Positions 9,251 to 17,781 of a stretch of 64,000 nucleotides of DNA are shown piece by piece. The notes under the pieces are model-generated. The model searched no databases. It saw only the letters and a list, made by a program, of their open reading frames with translations, and was not told where the DNA came from. Origin of the DNA: Lachnospiraceae bacterium (lineage in GTDB: Bacteria; Bacillota; Clostridia; Lachnospirales; Lachnospiraceae); contig VSNG01000017.1 in assembly GCA_009774175.1 (NCBI GenBank), forward strand, positions 1 through 64,000. The letters run 5' to 3'. A program made the position numbers and the translations under genes. Each line of letters opens with the position of its first letter. Within the stretch, counting starts at the first letter, position 1.

Positions 9251-9297
9251 GTCTGGCAAATATCTCTTTTCCGATTGTCTGACAAATATCTCTTTTC
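9251..9297. repeat. 21-bp direct repeat, two copies, period 26
   Basis: GTCTGGCAAATATCTCTTTTC at 9251-9271 and the same with one change (GTCTGACA...) at 9277-9297. It lies upstream of the MATE gene and downstream of the ZIP gene. A recent short duplication or a tandem binding site for a regulator are both possible. Confidence 0.8.
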
Positions 9298-9328
9298 TGG
9301 TATTCTTCCGCTTGAGACTTCGTGCTTC

Positions 9329-10105
9329 TCACGACAATGCAACATCCAGAATCATCATGATCACAAACCCCACGGCCACTCCCACTGTCCCGACATTGCT
9401 GTGCTCCCCGGCCTGCGCCTCGGGAATCAGCTCCTCCACCACCACATAAATCATGGCGCCCGCCGCAAACGCCAGAAATACCGGCAGCGCGGGAACAATC
9501 TGTCTGGCCAGCAGGATCGTCATAAAAGCGCCGATGGGTTCCACAATTCCCGACAGCGCTCCATAGACAAAAGCCCTTCCCCTGCTTACGCCTTCGCTGC
9601 GAAGCGGCATGGAGATAATCGCCCCCTCCGGGAAATTCTGAATGGCAATGCCCACCGCCAGGACAAAGGCGCCCGCCATGGTAATGCCCGCATCTCCGAT
9701 CAACGCCCCGGCAAAGGTTACGCCCACAGACATTCCCTCGGGAATATTATGCAGAGTCACTGCGAGGACAAGCATAGTTGTTTTTTTTAACGAGGCTTCC
9801 ATGCCCTCCGGCTTCTCACTTTCCAGATGCAGATGCGGAATCAGACTGTCCAGCGCCAGAAGAAAGGCCATTCCGCCCAAAAAACCTCCGGCGGCCGGCA
9901 GCCAGGCAACCTGTCCCTGTTCCCCAGCCATATCAATGGCCGGAATCAAAAGAGACCACACGGATGCGGCAATCATGACACCCGACGCAAAACCGAGGAG
10001 CATCTTTTCCACGCCCTTATGCATCCCGTTTCTCATAAAAAACACCATTGCCGATCCGAGGGTTGTACCTGCAAAAGGAATCATCAAGCCCGCCAATAAC
10101 TGCAT
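9329..10105 (-). CDS. ZIP family divalent metal transporter
   Basis: 258 residues with about eight membrane helices. The diagnostic helix pairs are present: HNIPEGMSVG (helix IV) and QNFPEGAIISMPLRSEG (helix V), which hold the metal-binding His and Glu residues, plus an acidic cytoplasmic loop (HLHLESEKPEG). Family members bring zinc and other divalent metals into the cytoplasm. The start has GGGAGG upstream. Confidence 0.9.
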   Translation of the reverse strand: MQLLAGLMIPFAGTTLGSAMVFFMRNGMHKGVEKMLLGFASGVMIAASVWSLLIPAIDMAGEQGQVAWLPAAGGFLGGMAFLLALDSLIPHLHLESEKPEGMEASLKKTTMLVLAVTLHNIPEGMSVGVTFAGALIGDAGITMAGAFVLAVGIAIQNFPEGAIISMPLRSEGVSRGRAFVYGALSGIVEPIGAFMTILLARQIVPALPVFLAFAAGAMIYVVVEELIPEAQAGEHSNVGTVGVAVGFVIMMILDVALS

Positions 10106-10178
10106 ATTCTGTCCCTACCTCCCAAAACTCCTGTTATAGCTTACGCCCTTCGGACAACAGAGGATACAATACCACCCG

Positions 10179-10523
10179 TTATCTTTTCTTCTTTGCGCCC
10201 GAAACAAGGTCATAGCTTTCCGCTATCATACGCTCGATATCGCCATCCGGTATCGTTCCGTCCAAAATGACGGTATTCCAGTGCTTCTTATTCTGGTGAT
10301 AGCCGGGAATCACGGCTTCATAAGTCTGCCGCCAGAATTCCCGCCATTCCGGATCCACTTTTATGTTGATCCGCATGGAGCCTTCATATTCATATGTCCA
10401 TAAAAAAGCTTTTTTATTTTTCCGGCACCTTACCAGCACCCAGTTTGGATCATGAAAAGGCATGTCCTGATAGACGTCGGAAAAGGTCATGCCATAGCGC
10501 AGCGCTTCTTCTCTTGTCGTCAT
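10179..10523 (-). CDS. MmcQ/YjbR family protein
   Basis: 114 residues matching the MmcQ/YjbR fold: YGMTFSDVYQDMPFHDPNWVLVRCRKNKKAF, then W-x-x-Y, and the K-H-W-N-T-V-I-L-DGTIP end region. The family adopts a CyaY-like fold and is often described as DNA-binding, but no cellular role is established. GAGGTGAATTT precedes the ATG. Monocistronic by position. Confidence 0.85.
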   Translation of the reverse strand: MTTREEALRYGMTFSDVYQDMPFHDPNWVLVRCRKNKKAFLWTYEYEGSMRINIKVDPEWREFWRQTYEAVIPGYHQNKKHWNTVILDGTIPDGDIERMIAESYDLVSGAKKKR

Positions 10524-10603
10524 AAATTCACCTCAACGTTTCAAGTATACCACTCCCGCGGCCGCATTTTCAATATCCCCTCTCTGATGCGGCCCGAAAA
10601 AAA

Positions 10604-10632
10604 TTCCTCATTCTCTCTTTCCATGGTATACT
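10604..10632 (+). promoter_or_regulatory. Putative sigma-A promoter of glutamine synthetase
   Basis: TTCCTC (10604-10609), a 17-base spacer, then TATACT (10627-10632). It lies about 70 bases before the glutamine synthetase start. The leader that follows contains an AACCAT/ATGGTT stem that matches no regulatory RNA I recognise. Confidence 0.5.
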
Positions 10633-10700
10633 GTTATTAATACAAACCATGCTGTGCAGGACTATGGTTCCCAACAGCTGCCAAAGAGAGGGATATGCTT

Positions 10701-12128
10701 ATGGACAAAAGTGCAAAAATCAAAAAACTGTGTCAGGAGAATGAGATCCGCATGATCGACTTCAAAATGACCGACATTGACGGACGCTGGCGTCACATCA
10801 CCATACCGGTGGAGCGGTTTGATGCGAACGTCTTCGTCTATGGAATCGGTTTCGACGGCTCCAACTACGGGTACGCTCCCATTGAAAAAAGCGATATGGT
10901 GTTTTTGCCCGACCCGGACACCGCCTATGTGGACCCCTTTGCAGACGTCCCCACACTCACCATGTGCGGCAATGTCTGTGTAATCGGTAAAAATGAGAAC
11001 ACCCCCTTCGACCAGTACCCCAAAAATGTAAGTTTGCGCGCCGTAGACTACATGAAAAAGACCGGAATCGCGGATCAGATGGTCATCGGTCCCGAATTTG
11101 AATTTTATCTTTTCGATTCCGCCCGCTATGAGGTTTCCCCCAGACAATGCGCTTATCGGATCGACACCAGACAGGCCGACTGGAACTGCGCCCTGGACAA
11201 TCCCGGCAACAACGGTTACGAAGTAACCCACGGCGGCTACCATATCGCCGCGCCGCAGGATGTGGGTTACGACCTGCGAAGCCGCATCTGCATGGAAATG
11301 GAAAAATGGGGGATCAAGGTGAAATACCACCACCACGAGGTGGGCGGCCCCGGCCAGATGGAGATCGAAGTGGAGCTGGCGGATATGCCTGAAATGGCGG
11401 ACAACACCATGATCGTAAAATACATAATTAAAAATATGGCGGCGAGGGAAGGCAAAACGGCTACCTTCCTGCCCAAGCCCATCTATCGGGAGGCCGGAAG
11501 CGGCCTGCATGTGCATATGCTCCTGAAAAAGGACGGGCAGCCCGTATTTTATGATGAGAACGGATATTCAGGCTTAAGCCAGACCGCCCACTATTTTATC
11601 GGCGGCCTGCTCTCCCACATTGCGTCTCTGTGCGCTTTCACCAATCCTTCCACCAACTCCTTCAAGCGTCTGGTGCCGGGGTATGAAGCGCCCGTGACAA
11701 TCGGTTACGCAACCTCCAACCGAAGCGCGGTTATCCGCATCCCCGCCTACGCGAAATCCCCGGAGACGAAACGGTTCGAGCTGCGCAATCCGGACGCAAC
11801 CGCCAATCCCTACTACGCTTACGCCGCAATCCTGATGGCGGGCCTTGACGGCATTGAGAAAAAGATTGATCCTGCCGCAAACGGCTGGGGTCCTTACGAC
11901 TTCAATCTCTACACCCTCTCCGCCGAAGAGCAGAAAAAAATCAAGGGTCTTCCCAAATCTCTGGACGAAGCCCTTGACGCGCTTGAAAAGGATCACGATT
12001 ACCTGACGAAGGACGGTGTCTTTCCCGAAAGGCTCATCGACGTATGGATCGCACGCAAACGGGCTGAGGCAAAGAAGGCCGGAGAAATCCCTACGCCGGC
12101 GGAATTTATGATGTATTACGATCTGTAA
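10701..12128 (+). CDS. glnA: Glutamine synthetase, type I (beta-like)
   Basis: Makes glutamine from glutamate, ammonia and ATP. About 475 residues, longer than the roughly 440-residue alpha form typical of Firmicutes. Core motifs are seen: FDGSNYGYAPIEKSDM (N-terminal beta-grasp), GPEFEFYLF, a KPIYREAGSGLHVHML metal/ATP region, and NRSAVIRIP. The C-terminal part has DFNLYTLSAEE, which lines up with the loop around the adenylylated Tyr of E. coli GlnA (NLYDLPPEE), and it ends in EFMMYYDL, like beta-type enzymes. The ATG at 10701 is preferred over 10695 because GAGAGGG is then nine bases away. It has its own promoter and terminator. No adenylyltransferase or GlnR gene is in the window. Confidence 0.93.
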   Translation: MDKSAKIKKLCQENEIRMIDFKMTDIDGRWRHITIPVERFDANVFVYGIGFDGSNYGYAPIEKSDMVFLPDPDTAYVDPFADVPTLTMCGNVCVIGKNENTPFDQYPKNVSLRAVDYMKKTGIADQMVIGPEFEFYLFDSARYEVSPRQCAYRIDTRQADWNCALDNPGNNGYEVTHGGYHIAAPQDVGYDLRSRICMEMEKWGIKVKYHHHEVGGPGQMEIEVELADMPEMADNTMIVKYIIKNMAAREGKTATFLPKPIYREAGSGLHVHMLLKKDGQPVFYDENGYSGLSQTAHYFIGGLLSHIASLCAFTNPSTNSFKRLVPGYEAPVTIGYATSNRSAVIRIPAYAKSPETKRFELRNPDATANPYYAYAAILMAGLDGIEKKIDPAANGWGPYDFNLYTLSAEEQKKIKGLPKSLDEALDALEKDHDYLTKDGVFPERLIDVWIARKRAEAKKAGEIPTPAEFMMYYDL

Positions 12129-12137
12129 ATAAAATGA

Positions 12138-12177
12138 GCGGGCAGCCTCGGCTGTCCGCTGTTTTCCTGTCTTTGTT
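12138..12177 (+). terminator. Intrinsic terminator of glnA
   Basis: A 10-bp stem (GCGGGCAGCC / GGCTGTCCGC with one G-T pair) at 12138-12159, then a T-rich tail. It lies ten bases after the glnA stop codon. Confidence 0.85.
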
Positions 12178-12179
12178 AT

Positions 12180-12755
12180 TCATTCAAAGCTGTCCGTCTT
12201 CTCAAAGTTCTGAATGGAATGAACGATATTACCGTGAAGCATGACGCTCATATTCTCCACAACCTCCATGTAGTCCTCTTTCATGCCATGCTCGATCCAT
12301 TCCAGCATAATTCCCACAAAACCGAACTTGTAAAAATCTGTGATAAACTTCTTATGCTTGGGCGTCAGTTCACTGCCCCGGCATTTTTCCTCCACCACTT
12401 CCCGGATGATATCATAGGTAACCTTATAGAGATACCCTTCTACTCTCTCTCTGCCGATACTGCGGCACACATTTAAAATAAATTCCCTGTTTTCCAGAAC
12501 GGCGTCAAAAACCTGACTCATGCCCTCCTGCCAGGTATCGTAGGTCTTCTTATCCTGTAAGGCTTTTTTCCCATCCTCGACGCAGATCCACTCCACCAGA
12601 TCATAGATATCCTTAAAGTGATAATAAAATGCCATTCTGCTGATGCCGCAGTCTTCCGTCAGATTATTGATCGTAATTTTGTCCAGCCTTTTTGTCCGAA
12701 TCAGTTTTTTCAGGGATTCCCCCAGAGCCGCCTTCGTGGCATTGGTATTCGGCAT
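12180..12755 (-). CDS. TetR/AcrR family transcriptional regulator
   Basis: 191 residues. The N-terminal helix-turn-helix is clear (LDKITINNLTEDCGISRMAFYYHFKDIYDLVEW, about residues 23-57). The C-terminal ligand domain, with EGMSQVFDAVLENREFI and a GFVGIMLEWIEHGMKED segment, resembles the DhaS/TetR_C_8 group. It probably represses nearby or self promoters. It converges with glnA, and no obvious partner gene diverges from it. Confidence 0.88.
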   Translation of the reverse strand: MPNTNATKAALGESLKKLIRTKRLDKITINNLTEDCGISRMAFYYHFKDIYDLVEWICVEDGKKALQDKKTYDTWQEGMSQVFDAVLENREFILNVCRSIGRERVEGYLYKVTYDIIREVVEEKCRGSELTPKHKKFITDFYKFGFVGIMLEWIEHGMKEDYMEVVENMSVMLHGNIVHSIQNFEKTDSFE

Positions 12756-12780
12756 TTTCTCTTTCCCCCCGGTTCTTTTG

Positions 12781-13026
12781 TCATCTTCCCTTAAGGATTG
12801 CCGTCACTTTCTCGTAATTTTCCGGTCTGTGCGGGAAGGTACAGTTCGTACAGTCTTTGATCCTCCTCCCCTCCCTCTCGATATAAGCGGGATTTCCGGG
12901 ACAGTTTTCCTTCAGATACAGCGGGCAGTAGCAAAACAGGCAGTTAAATTCAGAAAGCCCCGCATGGCAGGGAAAATAATCGCACGCTCTGTTTTCAAAA
13001 AAACAATAAGAGTTTTCCATGGACAT
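12781..13026 (-). CDS. Cysteine-rich small domain protein
   Basis: 81 residues with nine cysteines arranged as in the cysteine-rich small domain family (PF04071-like): YCFFENRACDYFPCH, then FNCLFCYCPLY, and CTNCTFPH near the end. The fold is expected to bind metal. In other clostridia such domains occur alone or in corrinoid gene clusters; nothing corrinoid-related is nearby here. The exact start is unclear (ATG at 13026 or 13020), with no good ribosome site. Confidence 0.75.
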   Translation of the reverse strand: MSMENSYCFFENRACDYFPCHAGLSEFNCLFCYCPLYLKENCPGNPAYIEREGRRIKDCTNCTFPHRPENYEKVTAILKGR

Positions 13027-13057
13027 TATTATATCATAATTTTATATTTTGGGGTAG

Positions 13058-13519
13058 ATGTTCTTCATGACAGGCATCCGAAGACGACATTGTTTCCGGC
13101 GTGTACCCCACCAGAGATACGACGCAGACAGCATTGGAAAGAGGAGATCTTTTTGTATTTTTGTATATGAAGAAAACGGAACCGTTCTTGCTTCCGCCAT
13201 TATCAATCAGTCTCAGGTCTACGCCTACAAAGAGGGAGACTGGCAGTACCCGGCTCCGACGGGGCAGGTCATGGTTCTGCATACTCTGACCGTTTCCCCT
13301 GCCGCCGGAAAGCGCGGCATCGGGATAAGTTTTGTCGCTTTTTATGAAAATCAGGCCGCTTCCCGAAGCTGTCCCTATCTGCGTATGGATACAAACGCAA
13401 TCAATACAAGGGCACGCGCCTTATATAAAAGCCTTGGCTACCGTGAAATCAGAATCATACCCTGTACCTTCAACAGTATTCCCGACATCACACTGATACT
13501 GCTTGAAAAGAAGTTGTGA
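13058..13519 (+). pseudogene. GNAT acetyltransferase remnant with frameshift
   Basis: The C-terminal two thirds read as a GNAT N-acetyltransferase: EENGTVLASAIINQSQVYAY, VMVLHTLTVSPAAGKRGIG (the acetyl-CoA loop, already altered from the usual QGxG), and INTRARALYKSLGYRE. The part just before it continues in another frame from 13101 (VYPTRDTTQTALERGDLFVF). Adding one T to the five-T run near 13159 would join the two. The usual first 30-50 residues and a ribosome site are missing. I read it as a decayed gene. Confidence 0.6.
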
Positions 13520-13524
13520 GACTT

Positions 13525-13725
13525 TTACTGACAGCCGCCGTCCGTCTCCTCCAGATCAAAAAGCCTGCCTGTGGCAAAGGGGCTCCCAACATCGCAGCGG
13601 CCGTGGTGGTACGCCTTCTTCATTTCCCCTTCCATCACCTTCTCTGACGTTTCCACTTTAACGCGGCTGACGCCGTCCGCCGCCAGATGATCCAGCATAT
13701 TGATTACATCCTCTATTTCACTCAT
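13525..13725 (-). CDS. Small hypothetical protein
   Basis: 66 residues. An N-terminal helix (EIEDVINMLDHLAADG) is followed by a polar middle and a C-terminal part with two cysteines (RCDVGSP, GGCQ). GGGAGG stands nine bases before the ATG, which supports real translation. Function unknown. Confidence 0.6.
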   Translation of the reverse strand: MSEIEDVINMLDHLAADGVSRVKVETSEKVMEGEMKKAYHHGRCDVGSPFATGRLFDLEETDGGCQ

Positions 13726-13774
13726 GGTAATTTCCTCCCTGAAACTTCACTCTGTTTCTTATTATTCTGTTTGC

Positions 13775-14551
13775 TTATATCAATTCATGCTCCAGACAAT
13801 AGTAATATATCCCATCCTCCGCCACATTCCCGCAAACATCATCCGCTACCGCTTTCAACTGCTCCGACCCATTCGCCATCGCCACGCCTGTGCCGACGCT
13901 TTGAATCATCTCAATATCATTATTTCCATCCCCAAACGCAATCGCTTCTGATTGATCAAGGTTGTAATATTCCAGAATTTTCTCAATCGCCTTCCCTTTT
14001 CCTCCGTCATCCGGAATTATATCTACCGCTCTGTCCCACCATGCAGTAATTTTCGCGTGCCTGATATCTTTCATCATATGTTCATACTCCGATTCACGGC
14101 ACCCCGTCATTACCTGATAAATGTCTTCCTGAAGCACCGCTTCAAAATCATCGGAAACCTCCACTTTGAGCTTTGCTTTTGCATAGTAATCAATCAAATC
14201 CTGATCTGCTCCATTGGCCGCCAGTCTGTCTTTTGTGGCAACGGAAACCGGCCTTCCGATTTCTGTCGCATTTTGAATCAGCTGTTTCACATCCTTTGCC
14301 GGAATGTGACTGCTAAAAATCGTTCTTTCAGAATCATAACAATAGGAGCCGTTAAAAGTCAAAAAAGCATCAAATGTAACTTCCCCGAAATCGGGCAGCG
14401 TGATTGGCGATCTTCCAGTCGCAAGGCAGAGAATCATTCCCTTATCCTTCAAGCGCACCAGTGTTTCCAGCATCCTTTTGGAAATTGTTTTTGCATTCAT
14501 GTCGATTAAGGTTCCGTCAATATCAAAAAAAGCAATTTTTATCTTATTCAT
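13775..14551 (-). CDS. Cof-type HAD-IIB phosphatase
   Basis: 258 residues, HAD superfamily with a type IIB cap. Motif I is FFDIDGTLID near residue 8 (two Asp), motif II is CLATGRSP, the Lys of motif III is in GGKGKAIEKIL, and motif IV is FGDGNNDIEMI. Such proteins dephosphorylate sugar phosphates, flavin precursors or similar small molecules in the cytoplasm; the substrate cannot be told. AGGAGG precedes the start. Confidence 0.88.
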   Translation of the reverse strand: MNKIKIAFFDIDGTLIDMNAKTISKRMLETLVRLKDKGMILCLATGRSPITLPDFGEVTFDAFLTFNGSYCYDSERTIFSSHIPAKDVKQLIQNATEIGRPVSVATKDRLAANGADQDLIDYYAKAKLKVEVSDDFEAVLQEDIYQVMTGCRESEYEHMMKDIRHAKITAWWDRAVDIIPDDGGKGKAIEKILEYYNLDQSEAIAFGDGNNDIEMIQSVGTGVAMANGSEQLKAVADDVCGNVAEDGIYYYCLEHELI

Positions 14552-14658
14552 TTTCTGCCTCCTGTCGAAGCTTATTTATGCCGGGGTGGGTTCGGGTTGG
14601 ATAATAAGCATACAGTCTCAACATATTCACTATTGTCCAAACCTCATCACATATCTTT

Positions 14659-15663
14659 TTATTTCTTATCTGCCTTTTGTTCCAACATTTTTATTGAGTT
14701 CAAATAGTCCTCTTCTACATCACTAATGGTTCTAGCTTTATATTTCTTATATTCATCTGTTGCCTTATTAACAGCCTGCTTATGAGAGACACTTCCATTT
14801 CCCTGCAATAACTGCTCTCCAGTCATTGTAAGAATACGATCCAAATGTTCTGCCCAATTTTTCATGGTCATTGCCTGTTCACGTTCCGCCTGACGTTCCG
14901 CAAAATCTAAATACCCTGACACCAGTTGACCCATTGCTCGAAGTTCTTTTTCATCCAAATAATTTTTTGCAACAACAGCTTCTTTCAATGTGGGCTGATT
15001 TCCAACAAATGTTGTAAGTCCCATAAACTCTTTTTCAGCATCTACCCTTGTGTAAATAACCTCCGCCGCCGTTTGACCATGAATAGCATAATGAATTTTA
15101 TTCTGCACTTTTTTGAAAAAGAGAATAGATATTTCCGCTTTGGGATCGTAATCAATGCTAGTAGCGTAAATCTCTAGAACTTGCCTGTAAAATACCTTTT
15201 CAGAAGCACGAATGTCTCGGATTCTTTCAAGTAATTCTTTAAAGTAACCGCCGCCACCCAGATTTTTCAATCGTTCATCATCCAACGCAAAACCTTTTCG
15301 CATATATTCTTTCAGTATATTAGTCGCCCAGATCCTGAACTGCGTGCCGCGTTTGGATTTCACACGATAGCCCACAGAAATAATGACATCCAAATTATAG
15401 TAGTCAACTTGATAGGTTTTTCCGTCCGATGCAGTTGTTGCAAAATTTGCAACAACTGATTCTCTCATTAGTTCTCCTTCAGAAAAAATGTTTTTTATAT
15501 GTCTTGAAATCGTTGATTTATTCCTTTGGAATAATTCAGCCATCTGGTCAATGGATAACCATACAGTATCTTCGTCAAAAGTCGTTTCGATTTTTGTCAA
15601 ACCATCTTGTGTTGTATAAATAATTATATTCGATTTCTGATTCATATTATCCTGATTATTCAC
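14659..15663 (-). CDS. RhuM family protein
   Basis: 334 residues. It matches the RhuM virulence-protein family: TVWLSIDQMAELFQRNKSTISRHIKNIF near the N-terminus reads like a helix-turn-helix, then VDYYNLDVIISVGYRVKSKRGTQFRIWAT, and YLDEKELRAMGQLVSGYLDFAE. The family travels with mobile and defence islands; its mechanism is not settled. Translation appears to start at GTG (15663) with GAGG eight bases upstream. It lies in AT-rich DNA beside a damaged GmrSD-type gene, unlike the GC-richer flanks, which suggests acquisition by transfer. Confidence 0.85.
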   Translation of the reverse strand: MNNQDNMNQKSNIIIYTTQDGLTKIETTFDEDTVWLSIDQMAELFQRNKSTISRHIKNIFSEGELMRESVVANFATTASDGKTYQVDYYNLDVIISVGYRVKSKRGTQFRIWATNILKEYMRKGFALDDERLKNLGGGGYFKELLERIRDIRASEKVFYRQVLEIYATSIDYDPKAEISILFFKKVQNKIHYAIHGQTAAEVIYTRVDAEKEFMGLTTFVGNQPTLKEAVVAKNYLDEKELRAMGQLVSGYLDFAERQAEREQAMTMKNWAEHLDRILTMTGEQLLQGNGSVSHKQAVNKATDEYKKYKARTISDVEEDYLNSIKMLEQKADKK

Positions 15664-15764
15664 TTCGTTACCTCTTTTTGATAATTTTTACTTCTTCTCT
15701 CAATCATTAATCACTTTTTAGATTTCATGAACCAAGGAACAATAAATGTTTTGAGCAAAAATGA

Positions 15765-17663
15765 TCATCTCAAATGTTCTTTATACCATTCGATTACAGC
15801 TTCCCTATCTGATTCAAAAAATTGCGTAGAAATATAAATATCCGCACCATTAAAATCTAATTTTTTAGTTCTATATCGCATAAGCGTGGAATTTCCCCTA
15901 TTATCTGTTCTCTTATTCGCAACTGCCGGATAATCTGTTGCTTTGAATAATCTCTTTGTGTATTCCTTCGTTTTCAGTTTTTCAACTTCCTCTGCTGTAA
16001 TCTTCGACTTGTCTATAAGTTCTTCCATTAAATTATAGAATAATTTAGCAACCGGCAACATCCCTTCTTCCCATGTATTTTCATCATTAATATCAAATGG
16101 TACTTCTGAAAGTGAGAAACTAAAATCATCTGTATCCAAATTCATATTTAATAGCAAGTCCTTAATAAACGAAATGATATTTTTTGAGGACAGATTAGTT
16201 TCAAAGAAGATACCACTGTTATCAATTTGTTTCGCTTTACGGAACTTTCTCTCATCATTACTTATGTATGTTTTATCCGCGCTTGAAATGGAATAATCTT
16301 TTGCTGCCAAATCGCCCATCGTTTCTGTATCTAAATCATAGGCAAGGTTCATAAACTTAGTAAGTAGATCAACCCAGCTTGATACCTTTGTATACTCGCC
16401 GACAAATGCAAAACCATCCGGTTTAGTGTTAGAAACATCTATGTCACTATCAACTCCAAAGCTTAATTCATGCGCTTTGTCAACATCAGAATGCATTTCA
16501 ACATAATTAAATTTTCTAATCAAGATACCAGAAAGCACCTTTGCTCTATTCAGAATTGACGTTTCATTCCATTTCTCTGCTGACAAAACTTCTTTATTTA
16601 AAATATTTGCTTTTGAGTTTTCACGAATGATATTCTTCTTATCATTAAATGATTTTGTTCCAAGTTCACTATTATGTCCCGTAATAGTCAAATTGCCAAG
16701 CGTATGTAAGTATATCTCATATACTCTTCCATAATCTTTACCAACTTCTTTTTTCCATACAGCAGCATTTTCTTTCTGGGGTAAGATATGCTCTATTGTA
16801 AGATTGCTAATATCAATATGTTCCTTTGTAGAATTTTCAATTACAGAGAGTACAAACTTACAAATCGGCTTTTTATATAATGGCTTATGAATAAGTGCCT
16901 CTTCAAATTCCTTGTCTGTCGGCATACGGTCATTTGCCCTTAAATCGTTAAGGAAAATCACAATTTTTTCATAGTAATGGACATAGTTTCCATCAATAAC
17001 TCTATCATACATTGATTTCATAAATTTTGATAGATTCTTATTGATTTCACAAGCTGTGATTCTAACAAGATACGTAAGCAAATAATCTAATACTTTACAA
17101 AGAGTTTCTTCATCTATAATATTATTCTCATAGTCATTAAAAACTCTGAAAAGAAACGGGAGAATTGTTGTTTGCTTTATGGTATAAAATGCCTTGAGAT
17201 AATTTGATATTTCTGAACTATAGTAATGATTTTCTCCTATATAAGCACCATAATATTTTGAAGTTCTTTTTAATTCTTTCAGTACATCTTCATGGCTCAA
17301 ATTATTTTCTTCACAATGCTCTTTAAATAAGCGATATGCATTTTTACTATTCACAGATTTGCTTATCTGAGAATTCAAGAAGTTAATAACAAAATCTCCA
17401 AGATTACGATAACCTACATTCTTTTCAATTACAGACCAGTAATTCTCATATAGTTCATCTTGATTGACATCATCCATAAGCAGATAATTTCTAATTAAAT
17501 CCGCTAAACTTAAATCCAATCCCGTTGAATTAATTGACTCAAAAATTTTCTGTGGTTCATCACCTTGAGATTTATCAAGAACAATTTCTACCATTTCCAG
17601 TTTCTTAATCCCATTAAGAATATCATTCAACTCATATCCCGATGCCACTGTGCTTTCAATCAA
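15765..17663 (-). pseudogene. GmrSD-type restriction protein, 5'-truncated
   Basis: The reading frame is open for 632 residues and begins inside the family. It carries the end of the DUF262 (GmrS) domain (KIFESINSTGLDLSLADLIRNYLL), then the DUF1524 (GmrD) nuclease with IEHILPQ and HTLGNLTITGHNSELG, then a C-terminal extra domain. The DUF262 N-terminal part of about 150-200 residues, with the DGQQR nucleotide-binding motif, is absent. Upstream, a good ribosome site precedes ATG 17715, but that frame stops after 15 codons (stop at 17668-17670). Only a TTG at 17663 could start the long frame. I infer a deletion that fused a start region to the gene's middle. The intact form restricts modified phage DNA. 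Confidence 0.75.
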
Positions 17664-17781
17664 ATTTTTAAATGTAATGTAAATCTGAAAACAACCAAAC
17701 TTTATAAGGTTGCATAATCTTATCTCCTCCTTTATCCTTAAAAATAACTACACCTACCAAGAACAAACTAACGAAAAGCAA

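Noticed and set aside
10633..10700. Riboswitch before glutamine synthetase
   Set aside because: Only a short AACCAT/ATGGTT stem is seen; it does not match the glutamine riboswitch known from cyanobacteria or any other class I recognise.
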